A program made the translations under genes and the position numbers. Positions 17,551 through 29,000 of a DNA stretch of 64,000 bases are shown here, in pieces. Location of the stretch: NCBI GenBank assembly GCA_009901575.1, contig WXYP01000004.1:124001-188000 (forward strand), written 5' to 3'. The DNA comes from Flavobacteriaceae bacterium R38. GTDB taxonomy: Bacteria > Bacteroidota > Bacteroidia > Flavobacteriales > Flavobacteriaceae. The first letter of the stretch is position 1. Each line of letters begins with the position of its first letter. The notes beneath the pieces are model-generated. The model worked only from the letters and a program-made list of their open reading frames with translations, did no database searches and had not been told where the DNA came from.

Positions 17551-18294
17551 TTACTTTATACCCGCTTTCAGATATTCTCTGTTCATACGTGCTATATTTT
17601 CTAAAGAAATTCCTTTAGGACACTCTACCTCACAAGCTCCGGTATTGGTACAATTACCAAAACCTTCTTCATCCATCTGTTTTACCATATTCATTACACG
17701 ATCTGTAGCTTCTACCTTTCCTTGAGGTAATAAGGCGAATTGAGAAACTTTAGCAGAAACAAAAAGCATGGCACTTGAGTTTTTACAACTAGCTACACAT
17801 GCTCCACAACCAATACAAGTTGCAGCATCAAAGGAAGTATCTGCATCGTGCTTATTAATTGGAATTGCATTTGCATCTTGTGTATTTCCGGAAGTATTTA
17901 CAGAAATAAATCCACCGGCATGCTGTATACGGTCAAAAGAACTTCTATCTACAACTAAATCTTTAACAACCGGAAAGGCTGTAGATCTGAAAGGTTCGAT
18001 ATAAATAGTATCACCATCTTTAAACTTACGCATGTGTAATTGGCAAGTAGTTACACCTCTATCAGGTCCATGAGCTTCACCATTGATATATAATGAACAC
18101 ATTCCGCAAATACCTTCACGGCAATCGTGATCAAAGGCTACCGGCTCATCTCCTTTTTCAATAAGTTCGGTGTTTAAAACATCCAACATTTCAAGGAAAG
18201 ACATATCAGGAGAGACATCACTGATTTTATAATCAACCATTTTTCCTTTATCGTTAGCGTTCTTTTGACGCCATATTTTTAACGTTAAATTCAT
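17551..18294 (-). CDS. sdhB: Succinate dehydrogenase/fumarate reductase iron-sulfur subunit
   Basis: This subunit carries electrons from the flavoprotein to quinone through three iron-sulfur clusters. The N-terminal ferredoxin domain has [11 protein letters not shown] and a distant TTCQLH cysteine for the 2Fe-2S cluster. The C-terminal domain has [13 protein letters not shown] and [15 protein letters not shown] for the 4Fe-4S and 3Fe-4S clusters. Length 247 is normal. It is last in the order sdhC-sdhA-sdhB, 9 bp after sdhA. Confidence 0.97.
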   Translation of the reverse strand: MNLTLKIWRQKNANDKGKMVDYKISDVSPDMSFLEMLDVLNTELIEKGDEPVAFDHDCREGICGMCSLYINGEAHGPDRGVTTCQLHMRKFKDGDTIYIEPFRSTAFPVVKDLVVDRSSFDRIQHAGGFISVNTSGNTQDANAIPINKHDADTSFDAATCIGCGACVASCKNSSAMLFVSAKVSQFALLPQGKVEATDRVMNMVKQMDEEGFGNCTNTGACEVECPKGISLENIARMNREYLKAGIK

Positions 18295-18303
18295 AGTTTC
18301 TCC

Positions 18304-20319
18304 TTATTTATAACTTCTTTGTTTTAATTCAATATCTTTAAATTCCAACTCTTCTTTATGAAGTACTGCATCACTAGGCTCTCCCTTGTATTCCCAGGCA
18401 GCTGCATACGTATAGTTTTCATCATCACGTTTAGCTTCACCTTTCTGCTCCCCATCTAATTCAACAGACTCTTCTCTAAAGTGACCTCCACAAGATTCTT
18501 CCCTGTGTAATGCATCTTTAGCAAAAAGTTCTCCAAGTTCTAAGAAATCTGCAACACGACCTGCTTTTGCTAATTCTTCATTAAATTCATCAGTACCACC
18601 TGGTACTCTTACATCTTTCCAGAATTCTTCTCGTATTTGTTTTATTTCTTCGATAGCTTCTTTAAGCCCTTTTTCATTTCTGGACATTCCGACATTGTTC
18701 CACATTACCTTACCTAAGCGTTTATGGAAATAATCAACTGATTTTGTTCCTTTGTTATTTACGAAGAAATCCAAACGTTCTTTTACAGCTTTCTCAGCTT
18801 CATCAAACTCTTTAGAATCTGTTGGAATAGCACCGGTTCTAATATCATCTGAAAGATAATCTCCGATAGTATATGGCAGTACAAAATATCCATCTGCCAA
18901 TCCTTGCATTAAAGCAGAAGCTCCTAACCTGTTGGCACCATGATCTGAGAAGTTAGCTTCTCCGATAGCATATAATCCCGGAACAGTAGTCATTAAGTTA
19001 TAATCTACCCAAATACCTCCCATTGTATAATGAACGGCTGGATAAATCATCATTGGAGTTTCATAAGGATTTTGATCTACAATCTTCTCATACATCTGGA
19101 ATAGGTTTCCGTACTTAGATCGTACTACTTCTTGTCCTAGTTTTTTAACTAAAGTCTCGTCATTTTCATTTAAGCCTTTTATATGTGCTTGTTCTTTTCC
19201 GTATCGTTGAATAGCAGAAGCAAAATCAAGGTATACTGCTTCTCCTGTTGCATTTACTCCGAAACCTGCATCACAACGCTCTTTTGCAGCTCTAGAAGCT
19301 ACATCACGAGGTACCAGGTTTCCAAATGCAGGATAGCGTCTTTCCAAATAATAATCTCTGTCTTCTTCAGCAAGCTGAGTAGGTTTTAATTTCCCTTGTC
19401 TGATAGCTTCTGCATCTTCTTGTTTCTTAGGCACCCATATACGTCCGTCATTACGTAGAGATTCAGACATCAACGTTAATTTAGACTGATGATCTCCTGA
19501 AACCGGAATACAGGTAGGGTGAATTTGTGTATAGCACGGATTTGCAAAATAAGCCCCTCGCTTATGAGCTTTCCACGCTGCAGTTACATTACTACCCATT
19601 GCATTGGTAGAAAGGAAAAATACATTTCCATATCCTCCGGTTCCAAGTACTACTGCATGTGCAGAATGACGTTCTATTTCACCGGTTACCAGGTTACGGG
19701 CAATAATTCCTCTTGCTTTACCATCAACAATAACAACATCAAGCATTTCATGACGATTGTACATTGCTATTTTACCACGTCCTATCTGACGGTTCATCGC
19801 AGAATAAGCTCCAAGTAATAATTGTTGTCCTGTTTGTCCTTTAGCATAGAAAGTACGGGATACTAATACCCCTCCAAAAGAACGGTTATCTAATAAACCT
19901 CCGTAGTCACGGGCAAAAGGAACTCCCTGTGCTACACATTGATCTATAATATTAGCAGAAACTTCTGCCAAACGATAAACATTTGCTTCCCGAGAACGAT
20001 AATCTCCTCCTTTAACAGTATCGTAAAAAAGACGATACGTAGAATCTCCATCTCCTTGATAGTTTTTAGCAGCATTGATTCCACCCTGAGCAGCTATTGA
20101 GTGTGCTCTACGCGGAGAATCCTGAAAACAAAATGCTTTTACGTTATATCCTAATTCTGCCAAAGTTGCTGCAGCAGAACCACCGGCTAATCCTGTACCC
20201 ACCACAATAACGTCTATATTACGTTTGTTTGCCGGGTTTACAAGGTTGATATTGTTTTTATGAGTTGTCCACTTATCTTTTAATGGACCTACTGGTACTT
20301 TTGAATCTAATTTTGCCAT
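18304..20319 (-). CDS. sdhA: Succinate dehydrogenase/fumarate reductase flavoprotein subunit
   Basis: It oxidises succinate to fumarate using covalently bound FAD. The nucleotide fold [18 protein letters not shown] opens the protein, and the histidine of [13 protein letters not shown] is the FAD attachment site. [12 protein letters not shown] and [21 protein letters not shown] are the conserved active-site and FAD segments. At 671 residues it is of the long type found in Bacteroidota and Epsilonproteobacteria with a single cytochrome b subunit. It lies 15 bp after sdhC. Confidence 0.97.
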   Translation of the reverse strand: MAKLDSKVPVGPLKDKWTTHKNNINLVNPANKRNIDVIVVGTGLAGGSAAATLAELGYNVKAFCFQDSPRRAHSIAAQGGINAAKNYQGDGDSTYRLFYDTVKGGDYRSREANVYRLAEVSANIIDQCVAQGVPFARDYGGLLDNRSFGGVLVSRTFYAKGQTGQQLLLGAYSAMNRQIGRGKIAMYNRHEMLDVVIVDGKARGIIARNLVTGEIERHSAHAVVLGTGGYGNVFFLSTNAMGSNVTAAWKAHKRGAYFANPCYTQIHPTCIPVSGDHQSKLTLMSESLRNDGRIWVPKKQEDAEAIRQGKLKPTQLAEEDRDYYLERRYPAFGNLVPRDVASRAAKERCDAGFGVNATGEAVYLDFASAIQRYGKEQAHIKGLNENDETLVKKLGQEVVRSKYGNLFQMYEKIVDQNPYETPMMIYPAVHYTMGGIWVDYNLMTTVPGLYAIGEANFSDHGANRLGASALMQGLADGYFVLPYTIGDYLSDDIRTGAIPTDSKEFDEAEKAVKERLDFFVNNKGTKSVDYFHKRLGKVMWNNVGMSRNEKGLKEAIEEIKQIREEFWKDVRVPGGTDEFNEELAKAGRVADFLELGELFAKDALHREESCGGHFREESVELDGEQKGEAKRDDENYTYAAAWEYKGEPSDAVLHKEELEFKDIELKQRSYK

Positions 20320-20334
20320 AATAAGATAGTGTTT

Positions 20335-21009
20335 TTAATGTCCGTTAAAATGATGGAATAGTGCAATAAAAATGAATCCTAATGGAATTAGTATTGCATA
20401 AGCTCGTCCTATTTTTTTCATTACTTCTTTTCTCCCTACCGTTGCTCCTACAGATTGAAAAGCAGAATTAAACCCGTGTAATAAATGCATTGCTAAAAGA
20501 ACAAATGATATTACATATGCTCCAACCCTAATTGGACTTTCAAACTTGTGAAGTAATTCATTATAGTATTTGAACTCCCCATTGTGCATTCCGGATAAAT
20601 CTCCCAGGATATATTTGGTATTGAGTTCGGGGAAAAAGAAATCAATAAAATGCAACACGAAAAATGCTAGAATGGTAGCTCCACTCCAGATCATATTTCT
20701 GGACATCCAACTGGAGTTTGCAGCTCCATTGTTCTTGACGTATTTTACTGTTCGAGATTTTTTATTCTTAATTTCCAATATGAATCCCATAACAAAATGG
20801 AAGACAATAGCAAAAACTAAAACAGGTTGTAGCGCAAATTGTACTAATGGGTTAGTTCCCATAAAATGAGACACTTCGTTAAAAGTATCCGGGCTAAAAA
20901 CCGATAAAATGTTTATTGCAAAATGTTGAAGTAAAAAGATCATCAGAAAAAAAGCTGAAAGCGCCATGGCTACTTTTCGTGCTATTGAAGATTTTATAAT
21001 TCCGCTCAT
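20335..21009 (-). CDS. sdhC: Succinate dehydrogenase cytochrome b subunit (type B)
   Basis: A 224-residue membrane anchor with five predicted helices. Histidines in the helices (FLLQHFAIN, FAIVFHFVMG, FFVLHFIDFF, MHLLHGFNSA) are placed to bind two haems, as in type B enzymes. There is no SdhD gene, as expected for this type. Such enzymes usually work with menaquinone, the main quinone of Flavobacteriaceae. It is the first gene of sdhCAB. The 181-bp gap upstream holds no clear element. Confidence 0.95.
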   Translation of the reverse strand: MSGIIKSSIARKVAMALSAFFLMIFLLQHFAINILSVFSPDTFNEVSHFMGTNPLVQFALQPVLVFAIVFHFVMGFILEIKNKKSRTVKYVKNNGAANSSWMSRNMIWSGATILAFFVLHFIDFFFPELNTKYILGDLSGMHNGEFKYYNELLHKFESPIRVGAYVISFVLLAMHLLHGFNSAFQSVGATVGRKEVMKKIGRAYAILIPLGFIFIALFHHFNGH

Positions 21010-21190
21010 TAGTTAATAATTAGTTTAGTCAAACAAAAATACTCCACAAATTAGTTTATCACAAACTTAAAACTTCCTTTTAAGTAACTATTCAGTGAAT
21101 AATAGCTATATAAAATGGTTCTAAATAATAGAAGAAAATTAGAAGCAATTATTTGCTATTGCTAAAATAGTCGCCCTGTAATACAAACAA

Positions 21191-24034
21191 TTACTGAATT
21201 TTAAAAATTTGTTTTTCTTCAGCTCCATTTCCTGAAATTTTCACTGTGTATTCTCCTTTAGAAAGGTAGTACTTTTCATTTCCTGCCTTGTTTAAAGAGG
21301 CTTTCTTATTTTTCTTTAAGAATTGTTTTCTTCCTTTTTCAGAAATGGTCAAATCATAAGGAATATAGTTAAATCCTTGATCTGCTTTTACAGCTATAGA
21401 GTTCAGAGTAATTCCATTTTCAGAGATGATATCAAGGGTGTAGTTTCCCTTTTCTTTTGTGTAAACAGTAAACGTTGTACCAGGCTCGAAAGCAGCTCTC
21501 CATGGACTAAAAGTTTGCCCCCATCTTGGTGAGAAGCGAACAGATTCAATATCAAAAAGATGTGTAGTTTTATTTCGAAGCGCCGATGTTAATTGTTGAA
21601 GGGGTGCAATATTAGCTTTATAAATACTCCTTCCATGTGTACCTATTAAAAGGTCTTTTGCTTCTGCCTGGATCACTAAATCGTGAACCGCAACATTAGG
21701 AAGTCCGTTAGCAAATGCTTCCCATGTAGCCCCTCTGTCAAAGGAAACGTAAACCCCGTTGTCTGTTCCTACATAGAGAAGATTTTCATTTACCGGATCT
21801 TCTTTAATTACATTTATAGCCTCTAAAGGTAAATTCCCATTTATACTTTTCCAGTTTTTACCATAATTATCACTTGCATACACATAAGGTTTGAAATCGT
21901 CTGAACGATATCCGTTTAGAGTGATATAAACCCTCTCTTTTTTATGAGCAGATGCAATTACTCTGCTTACCCAAAGGTTTTTTGGTAAAGAACTAGAAAG
22001 GTTTTCCCAGCTTCCACCGCCATTTTTAGTAACCTGGACAAATCCGTCATCACTACCTGTATAGATTAATCCGAATTGAAAAGGAGATTCAGAAATTGTT
22101 GCCAATGTACCATAAGGTACATTTCCTTTTTTACCCCCTGTAGTAAGATCCCCCGAGATCACCTCAAAATTTTCTCCCTGATCCAGGGAGCGCAATAATC
22201 TGTTTGCTCCCATATATAAGATGTCCTGATTATGAGGCGACAACAATATAGGTGCCTGCCAGTTATAACGATAAGGAGCATCTCCTAACTCGTTTCTAGG
22301 GTTGATAAATATACGTTCATTGGTTTCCAGGTTTACCCTGTAATAAAATCCGAATTGAGATCCGGCATAGACAATTTTATTGTTTCTATTGTCTATTTGT
22401 ACCTGCATTCCATCACCACCACCTATTCTTTTATAAGGATAGTCACCACTGCTGGTCCAGTTTTTTGAAGGGGAGTAATTGCTAGGGCCATACCAAACAC
22501 CATTATCCTGCAATCCGCCATAAACATTATATGGTTTTTGATTGTCTACATTGATATAATAAAATTGCCCGACTGATGGCTGATTGTTTTTTATCCAGTT
22601 TTCTCCATCGTCATAAGTTATGTTTATTCCTCCGTCATTACCATTGATGACGTGTCCTTCCAAATTAGGATTAACCCATATGGATTGATGATCTGAGTGT
22701 ACATTTTCTTTGCTTATGGAAACAAATGTTTTTCCACCGTCATCAGATCTTAATAAAGGCACACCTCCGATATAAATTTTATTTTGATCTGATGTATTGA
22801 CAGCGATGATTCCGAAATAATATCCGTAAGAACTGTATACACCATCCAAATAATTATCATGTGTTTTTTTCCAGGATTTACCTCCATCTACAGATTTGTA
22901 AACTTCGGCACCAATTACAGGAGTATCAAATGTTACCGCATTAGGATTCTCTACATACAAAGCCAGATCGCTAGGCTTGGCCGAACCTTCTTTTACTGAT
23001 TTTTTTACACTTTTGGCAGTGTATTTTTGCTGAAACCGGTTTCCTCTTAGATAACTATTTAGTTTTTTATCATCTAAACTTAAAAAATCTGAAGTACTCA
23101 TCGTTTTGAAGTCCTCTTTCTTTAAGCCAGTACTATTTTCACTTCCTGTTTTAGGACGTCTGAACTGATTATCTAAGAAGGCATAAACGATATTATCATT
23201 AAAAGTAGCCAATCCAATCCTACCTACTCCACTTCCTGTAGGGAAGCCGTTTCCCTCTTTGGTTATTTTAGTCCAGCTTGTCCCGGCATCAGTACTTTTA
23301 TAGATTACCGAGTTTTCTCCATCCCCATTAAAATCCCATGCTTTTCTATCGCGCTCCCAACTGGCAGCATATAAAATGTTTGGATTTGTTGGGGAAGGAC
23401 TGATATCAATAACTCCGGTATTATCATTAATAAATAAGGTTTTATTCCATGTTTTCCCTCCGTCTGTAGTTTTAAAAATTCCACGTTCAGAATTAGATGA
23501 ATATAAGTGCCCGATCACACCAACAACAACTTCATCCGGATTGTTTTTGTTGATAATGATGCGTCCTATGTGATGCGAGTCTGTTAACCCAACATTTTCC
23601 CATGTTTTTCCTTTATCATTACTCTTTAAGATACCGATTCCGGCATAAGATGAACGGGAAGAATTACTTTCTCCGGTTCCAATCCAGATGGTTCCTTTAT
23701 TCCAGTCTACAGCAATATCCCCCATGTTTTGAGTAGGAGCATTTTCTGTAATGGCTGTAAAAGTAGTACCGTTATTATTGGTATACCACAATCCACCAGA
23801 AGCATAGGCGACATAAAATTCGGTAGTGTTATCAGGGTTTACATCTACATCTACCACACGACCACTCATTATTGAAGGGCCAATATTGGTAAAAGGCACG
23901 TTTTTAACTGATGAATTTTCTTTGAGTTCTTGTTTTAGCTCTAATGATTTCTGAATGGTTATTGCATTAGTGGATTGCGCATAGTTAATTAAAGAAATAA
24001 ATAATGCACAAGCAATTATAATATAGTTTTTCAT
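21191..24034 (-). CDS. Secreted sortilin/VPS10-like beta-propeller protein
   Basis: A large secreted protein (947 residues, signal peptide ending NYAQ) built of BNR/Asp-box blades. Examples are SNDKGKTWENVG, KTTDGGKTWNKT, KSTDAGTSWTKI, KSVDGGKSWKKT, YDDGENWIKN and SFDRGATWEAFA, which form about two propellers. The last 100 residues are beta-rich (ending QIFKIQ) and do not match a standard type IX sorting tail. Such proteins are often labelled glycosyl hydrolases, but no catalytic residues for that are evident. It is related to the protein at 26042-29212. The ligand is unknown. Confidence 0.85.
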   Translation of the reverse strand: MKNYIIIACALFISLINYAQSTNAITIQKSLELKQELKENSSVKNVPFTNIGPSIMSGRVVDVDVNPDNTTEFYVAYASGGLWYTNNNGTTFTAITENAPTQNMGDIAVDWNKGTIWIGTGESNSSRSSYAGIGILKSNDKGKTWENVGLTDSHHIGRIIINKNNPDEVVVGVIGHLYSSNSERGIFKTTDGGKTWNKTLFINDNTGVIDISPSPTNPNILYAASWERDRKAWDFNGDGENSVIYKSTDAGTSWTKITKEGNGFPTGSGVGRIGLATFNDNIVYAFLDNQFRRPKTGSENSTGLKKEDFKTMSTSDFLSLDDKKLNSYLRGNRFQQKYTAKSVKKSVKEGSAKPSDLALYVENPNAVTFDTPVIGAEVYKSVDGGKSWKKTHDNYLDGVYSSYGYYFGIIAVNTSDQNKIYIGGVPLLRSDDGGKTFVSISKENVHSDHQSIWVNPNLEGHVINGNDGGINITYDDGENWIKNNQPSVGQFYYINVDNQKPYNVYGGLQDNGVWYGPSNYSPSKNWTSSGDYPYKRIGGGDGMQVQIDNRNNKIVYAGSQFGFYYRVNLETNERIFINPRNELGDAPYRYNWQAPILLSPHNQDILYMGANRLLRSLDQGENFEVISGDLTTGGKKGNVPYGTLATISESPFQFGLIYTGSDDGFVQVTKNGGGSWENLSSSLPKNLWVSRVIASAHKKERVYITLNGYRSDDFKPYVYASDNYGKNWKSINGNLPLEAINVIKEDPVNENLLYVGTDNGVYVSFDRGATWEAFANGLPNVAVHDLVIQAEAKDLLIGTHGRSIYKANIAPLQQLTSALRNKTTHLFDIESVRFSPRWGQTFSPWRAAFEPGTTFTVYTKEKGNYTLDIISENGITLNSIAVKADQGFNYIPYDLTISEKGRKQFLKKNKKASLNKAGNEKYYLSKGEYTVKISGNGAEEKQIFKIQ

Positions 24035-24117
24035 TGAGAATTGATTATTTATAATCGACTAAATTACAAAGCATCTATTACACAAAAAACTTTTAAAAGT
24101 TATTTATAGATTTAATT

Positions 24118-25899
24118 TTATTCTTTAGCTATTGATGAGGTTGCATTAGTAGTGTTTAAAAAAATAAGAAAATCAAACATTGTAAGAGTAGGTAATTCAT
24201 AATAATCTCTATAGGTTTCTTTTGAGTATCCAATGAGTTTTAAGTCCCCAAATAAATCAGAATTAATATGCTTCCTCATTTCATTAAAATCAGTAAAGAA
24301 TGGACGATTACTAAATTGATTAAAAACTTTTTCCCAAGAATTTTCTCCTGTTAATTCTACCTTTTTTTGTAATAATTTATCGTTGTATTTATGATCTGAA
24401 TTAATAAATCTATTATTTATGTAAGAATAAGTTCCAGATAAAGAACTTAAGCCTACAGAAATATAATTATTCTTGAATTTATTTTTTAAATCGCGCCCCA
24501 TAAGGCCTATTTCATTATCTATAATTACTGTATTTGAAATGTGAGCGTTATGTGCCCAAACTATAATTTTAGCATTGGGGTCTTTTGCTAAATAAGCAAT
24601 TCTATCTGCCATAATTTCATCTCGGCTTCGGATTGTTTTTTCTTCTGATAAGCGTTTGTAATTGATATAACTGCTTTTACCGTTAAACAACAATTCTTTG
24701 CTGTTTGGTGTGTGAAGGTTATTTTCATCTAAATAACATTCCATCTCAATAATAGCTTTATAAACTGCTATGTTATTTTTAATTTCATTTTTAAAGTTAC
24801 TTTTTTTACTCTGCTTAATTGCTTTTTTTAATGTTTTTAAAAGAGTACTTAATTTTTCATTTCTAATAGATGAAAATTCTTTTTCCAATAATGCTTCTAA
24901 AGCCCAGTAAGAATCATCACAACCTTTGAATTTAATTGAATTATTATCATTTTTTAACTTATACCAATCCAGAAAAGATTTCATTTCTTTTGTTTGATAG
25001 ATCGAAAATAAATGTTTTCGCATCAATGACTCCAGAGGTTCTTCATCTATCTTATTTGTAAGTATTTCAATGCCATCATATGGATTTTCTAATACGATTG
25101 TATTAAATCCTTTTTCTAAAATCAACTCCTTAGTAATGGCCAGTCTTAGCTCGTAATATTCTGAAGTACCATGTGTGTCTTCACCTATGGCAATAATTCT
25201 CTTGTTTCCCAATTTATCTATCAGAGGTTGTAAGCTATTGTTTAATGTTTTGTTATCTGTAAGGTCAAGAGGCTTTGAAGACTTCTCTAATGATTGTATT
25301 ACTGTTTCTATGTTATCTTTTAAAGATGATTTTTTTATTATGTTTAGTTTCTCAATGCTTACTCCATCAATAGTAATCTCAAAATCGTCAAACCATGCTG
25401 TTCCTGTGTTTCCATTGAGAATACCTCCAACATATATGTAATCGGTCTCTTTTGAATAGGGAATTGTGATAGAATATTTAGTCCAATCTATGGTACCGTT
25501 AATGTTTTCATCGGCCATATTATTAAACCCGAGTAATTTATTATTTGCTCCGTTAAGACGAATTAGTAAGCCTGCTGATTGTTTTTTATTTATATTTTCA
25601 ATTTTCATATAACCAGATAATGTAATTGAATCGCCTTCAAAACCAGCTGGGATAGCGTAAGTAATACACCCAAAGTTACCTTTTTTACTAGTTATTATTT
25701 TACCAACATAATTAGATTCTTCAATTGATTCTGTAGAAATAGGTTGATCACCCCACTGAAACCAGTCTTTAGGTAATAGCCTTTCAGTATCGTATTGGTT
25801 AAAATCTAAATTGAATTTTTTTGGTGATGTTGTTTGAGAAAATACGTTTGAAATAAAAAATAAAAAGCAGCCTAAACTTAATAGCTTAAATGTCTTCAT
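24118..25899 (-). CDS. Secreted erythromycin-esterase family protein
   Basis: A signal peptide (ending VFSQ) is followed by a beta-sandwich-like N-terminal region (about 25-180) and an EreA/EreB-type domain. Marks of that domain are GEDTHGTSEYYELR with His243, the glutamate in IVLENPYDG, and VWAHNAHIS near 450. Family members hydrolyse macrolide lactones or other esters. An exported copy with an extra N-terminal module between two propeller genes is unlikely to be a plain resistance enzyme. A role on an external ester substrate is inferred. Confidence 0.87.
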   Translation of the reverse strand: MKTFKLLSLGCFLFFISNVFSQTTSPKKFNLDFNQYDTERLLPKDWFQWGDQPISTESIEESNYVGKIITSKKGNFGCITYAIPAGFEGDSITLSGYMKIENINKKQSAGLLIRLNGANNKLLGFNNMADENINGTIDWTKYSITIPYSKETDYIYVGGILNGNTGTAWFDDFEITIDGVSIEKLNIIKKSSLKDNIETVIQSLEKSSKPLDLTDNKTLNNSLQPLIDKLGNKRIIAIGEDTHGTSEYYELRLAITKELILEKGFNTIVLENPYDGIEILTNKIDEEPLESLMRKHLFSIYQTKEMKSFLDWYKLKNDNNSIKFKGCDDSYWALEALLEKEFSSIRNEKLSTLLKTLKKAIKQSKKSNFKNEIKNNIAVYKAIIEMECYLDENNLHTPNSKELLFNGKSSYINYKRLSEEKTIRSRDEIMADRIAYLAKDPNAKIIVWAHNAHISNTVIIDNEIGLMGRDLKNKFKNNYISVGLSSLSGTYSYINNRFINSDHKYNDKLLQKKVELTGENSWEKVFNQFSNRPFFTDFNEMRKHINSDLFGDLKLIGYSKETYRDYYELPTLTMFDFLIFLNTTNATSSIAKE

Positions 25900-26041
25900 G
25901 ATTTTGGTTGTTTAAATTAGTTGTAACCAAATATAGACTTAGAGCTGACTTTTGTTTAGTTAATAAACTCCTAATTAATAATACTTTACCTTTTGCTTAA
26001 CAAAGTTTTTATATATAGCTGGATTGAAAATTCTATGTGTA

Positions 26042-29000
26042 TTAAGACTTTATCTTTCTCTCTAATAAGATTTGTAGTTTACTTTTTTCTAGTTGATCGT
26101 TTAATCGAATAACTTCTTGTTCAATGAATTTTTTAAATTGCTGATTTACATTGTCTAATCGCTTATTAAAAATCCTGTAAACCTCTTTTTGTTGTTCTGT
26201 AGGTTTGAAATCGATACCATGACCTCCAAGATCACTGGCTAAAGCACTCAATCTACCATATAATTTCATAGGAGCTCTAAAGGCATCTTCTCTTGCACCT
26301 GTTAAGTGAATGTCGTATAAAGAAGCTGCTATAGATTCGGCTTTAACCAATAGTTCTTTTGCTTTTTTGATGTCATTTCTCCTGGTTAACTTCGGAATAA
26401 CTTCATTGAGCTCACTTCTAATAATTTCTACCTGGTTAATCATATTAACGGCCAAATTCATAGCATCTCTTAATTCTAAAGACAATGCCACCTGTGCTTT
26501 AATATCGTCAATGTTCCCTTCGGATTTTGGATCTTTTAAAACTTGTAGTTCTCTGACGTATTCTTTTTCGTCAATTATTAATTTAACTTTATACTCATCC
26601 GGAACAGCTCTTGGGCCTAATTGACCTCTCCATAAATCCAAATCCCATGTTACTAAAGGTCTCCATCCTTCACCGTTTAATTGTACCCATGGTCTGCCTG
26701 GAGGCGTAGAACGCAAACGAGGCTTATAAGTAGGTTCATATCTCAAATCCCACATTACTCTGTTTACACCTGCTTTTCCGGTTCCTTTTAAAGTTCGGAT
26801 GATTTCATTATTGACAGATAGTATCTGAATTTCAACTTTGGCATCCGTTGAATCTTTTAAAAAATAATTGATATCTGCCCCATAAGCCGGATTGACACCC
26901 GAACTTAAACTTGGACCATCTGTTTTTATGGCTTGCTTATCATGGAAACGATATGCTTGCCTTAAACTAAAAAGATGTACATCTTTATTGGAAGCGTCGG
27001 TTGCGTATTCACGAAGAGGAGAAATGTTATCAAGAATGTAATACCCTCTTCCATAGGTTCCCACAATAAGATCGTCAAACTGCTCCTGAATTTCTAACCA
27101 GTATACAGGAGAAGGCGGTAAATTGTTTCTTAAACGCATCCAGTTTTTACCATCATCATGGCTTACGTACATGCCGTTATCCACTCCTAAGTACAACATT
27201 CCTTCTCTCTTAGGATCTTCTTTAATTACATGAGCAAAACTGTGAATAGATTTTGGAACAGTACTACTGATCATCTTCCAGGATTGTCCGTAATCACTTG
27301 TCTTGTATACATAAGGATCAAAATTTCCCATTTGATGCAAATCGACGGTAATATAGGCAGTACCTTTTCCGTACCTGGAAACTTCAATATTGGAGATAGT
27401 ACCCCATTCCGGAAGGTTAGGGATATTCTTTGAAACATTAACCCAGTTTTTACCATAATCTCTTGTAATATGAACTTGCCCGTCATTACTTCCTGTCCAT
27501 ATCAGCCCTTCTTCCATTTGAGATTCTTTGATGGAAATCAATGTTGAACCATCAAAGGTCATTAAGTTATCTGTTGCAATTCCTCCTGAGCTTTGCTGAT
27601 GTGATTTAAGATTTAAGGTTAAATCCGGACTAATTACCTGCCAGCTATTTCCGTTATCATCCGTTTTATGTACAAACTGACTTCCTACATAAACGCGATG
27701 TTTTACATGATTAGAAAAAGTAAGCGGGAAATTCCAGTACCAACGGTATTTTACATCGGCAGGTGCCCAGCCATATCCGGCCTCAGGCCATACTCGAACA
27801 TCTTGTGAATGCCCGGTACGCGCATCGTAACGTTCCAATCCGCCATCATAGCATCCAGACCAGACAATGTTGTTGTCAAATGGATCCGGTTGTGCAAATC
27901 CGCTTTCACAACCTCCGACACCTTCCCATAATCCCAGAGGAATATAACCTTGTAAACTATTGCTAGGGCCTCTGTATGAATACCCGTCTTGCCTGTTACC
28001 ATAAACATTATAAGGTATCTGATTATCGACTGCTACGTGATACATTTGTGCAATAGGAAGTACTACACGCTGATAGGTTTTTCCATGATTTAAACTGATG
28101 CTGGCACATCCGTCATGGGCTACCATAATCCTGTCAGGATTAGTAGGATCAATCCACATATCATGATTATCTCCACCTGCGCTATAATCGCCTTTAAGTG
28201 TTTTCCCCCCGTCTTTTGAAACTACAAACTTTACATTCAGGAAATAAATCTCGTCAGGATTATCAGGAGCGATTGCCATTCGCGTATAATAAGGGGCCCG
28301 TTCATTAATGTCATGATTTCTGGTTACCAATGTCCATGTTTCTCCAAAATCTTCTGAGCGATACAACGCAGGACTTTCTATTTCAAATAACGCATACACG
28401 ATATTAGGATTGGATGCAGAAATAGCAACTCCGGTTTTCCCAACCGGATGATCTTTTCCGCCAGGAAGTCCTTTTTTTGACATTGCTTCCCAACTCTCTC
28501 CTCCATCTTTTGACCTGTAAATTCCACCTCCGGGACCTCCGCTATTAAGTCCCCAGGTGTTGATGTGTATAGACCACATACCTACCAATAAATTATCAGG
28601 ATTTGTTGGGTCGATTGCTATGTCTGAAGCTCCTGTATTTTCATCTACAAATAAAATTCTTTTCCAGTTTTTACCCCCATCAGTAGTCTTGTAAATACCT
28701 CTTTCCTGCTGAGGTCCGTGTCCGTGTCCTAAAGCAGCTGCGTAAACAATATCAGGATTTGTTGGATGTACAATTACACGTCCGATTCTTCCGGTTTTTT
28801 CTAACCCCATATGTTTCCATGTCTTCCCGGCATCTTCAGATTTATAGATACCATCTCCCATAGCATGTGCCGGACGTATTAAGAATGTCTCTCCGGTCCC
28901 TACCCAAACAATATCGGGATTGGTAGGAGCAAGTGCAATAGAACCAATAGAAGATACATCTTCATTATCAAAGATAGAATTCCATGTAACCCCACCATCA

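Noticed and set aside
24118-25899. Erythromycin-esterase gene as an antibiotic resistance island
   Set aside because: No mobile element, integron or other resistance gene is near, and the protein is exported with an extra domain.
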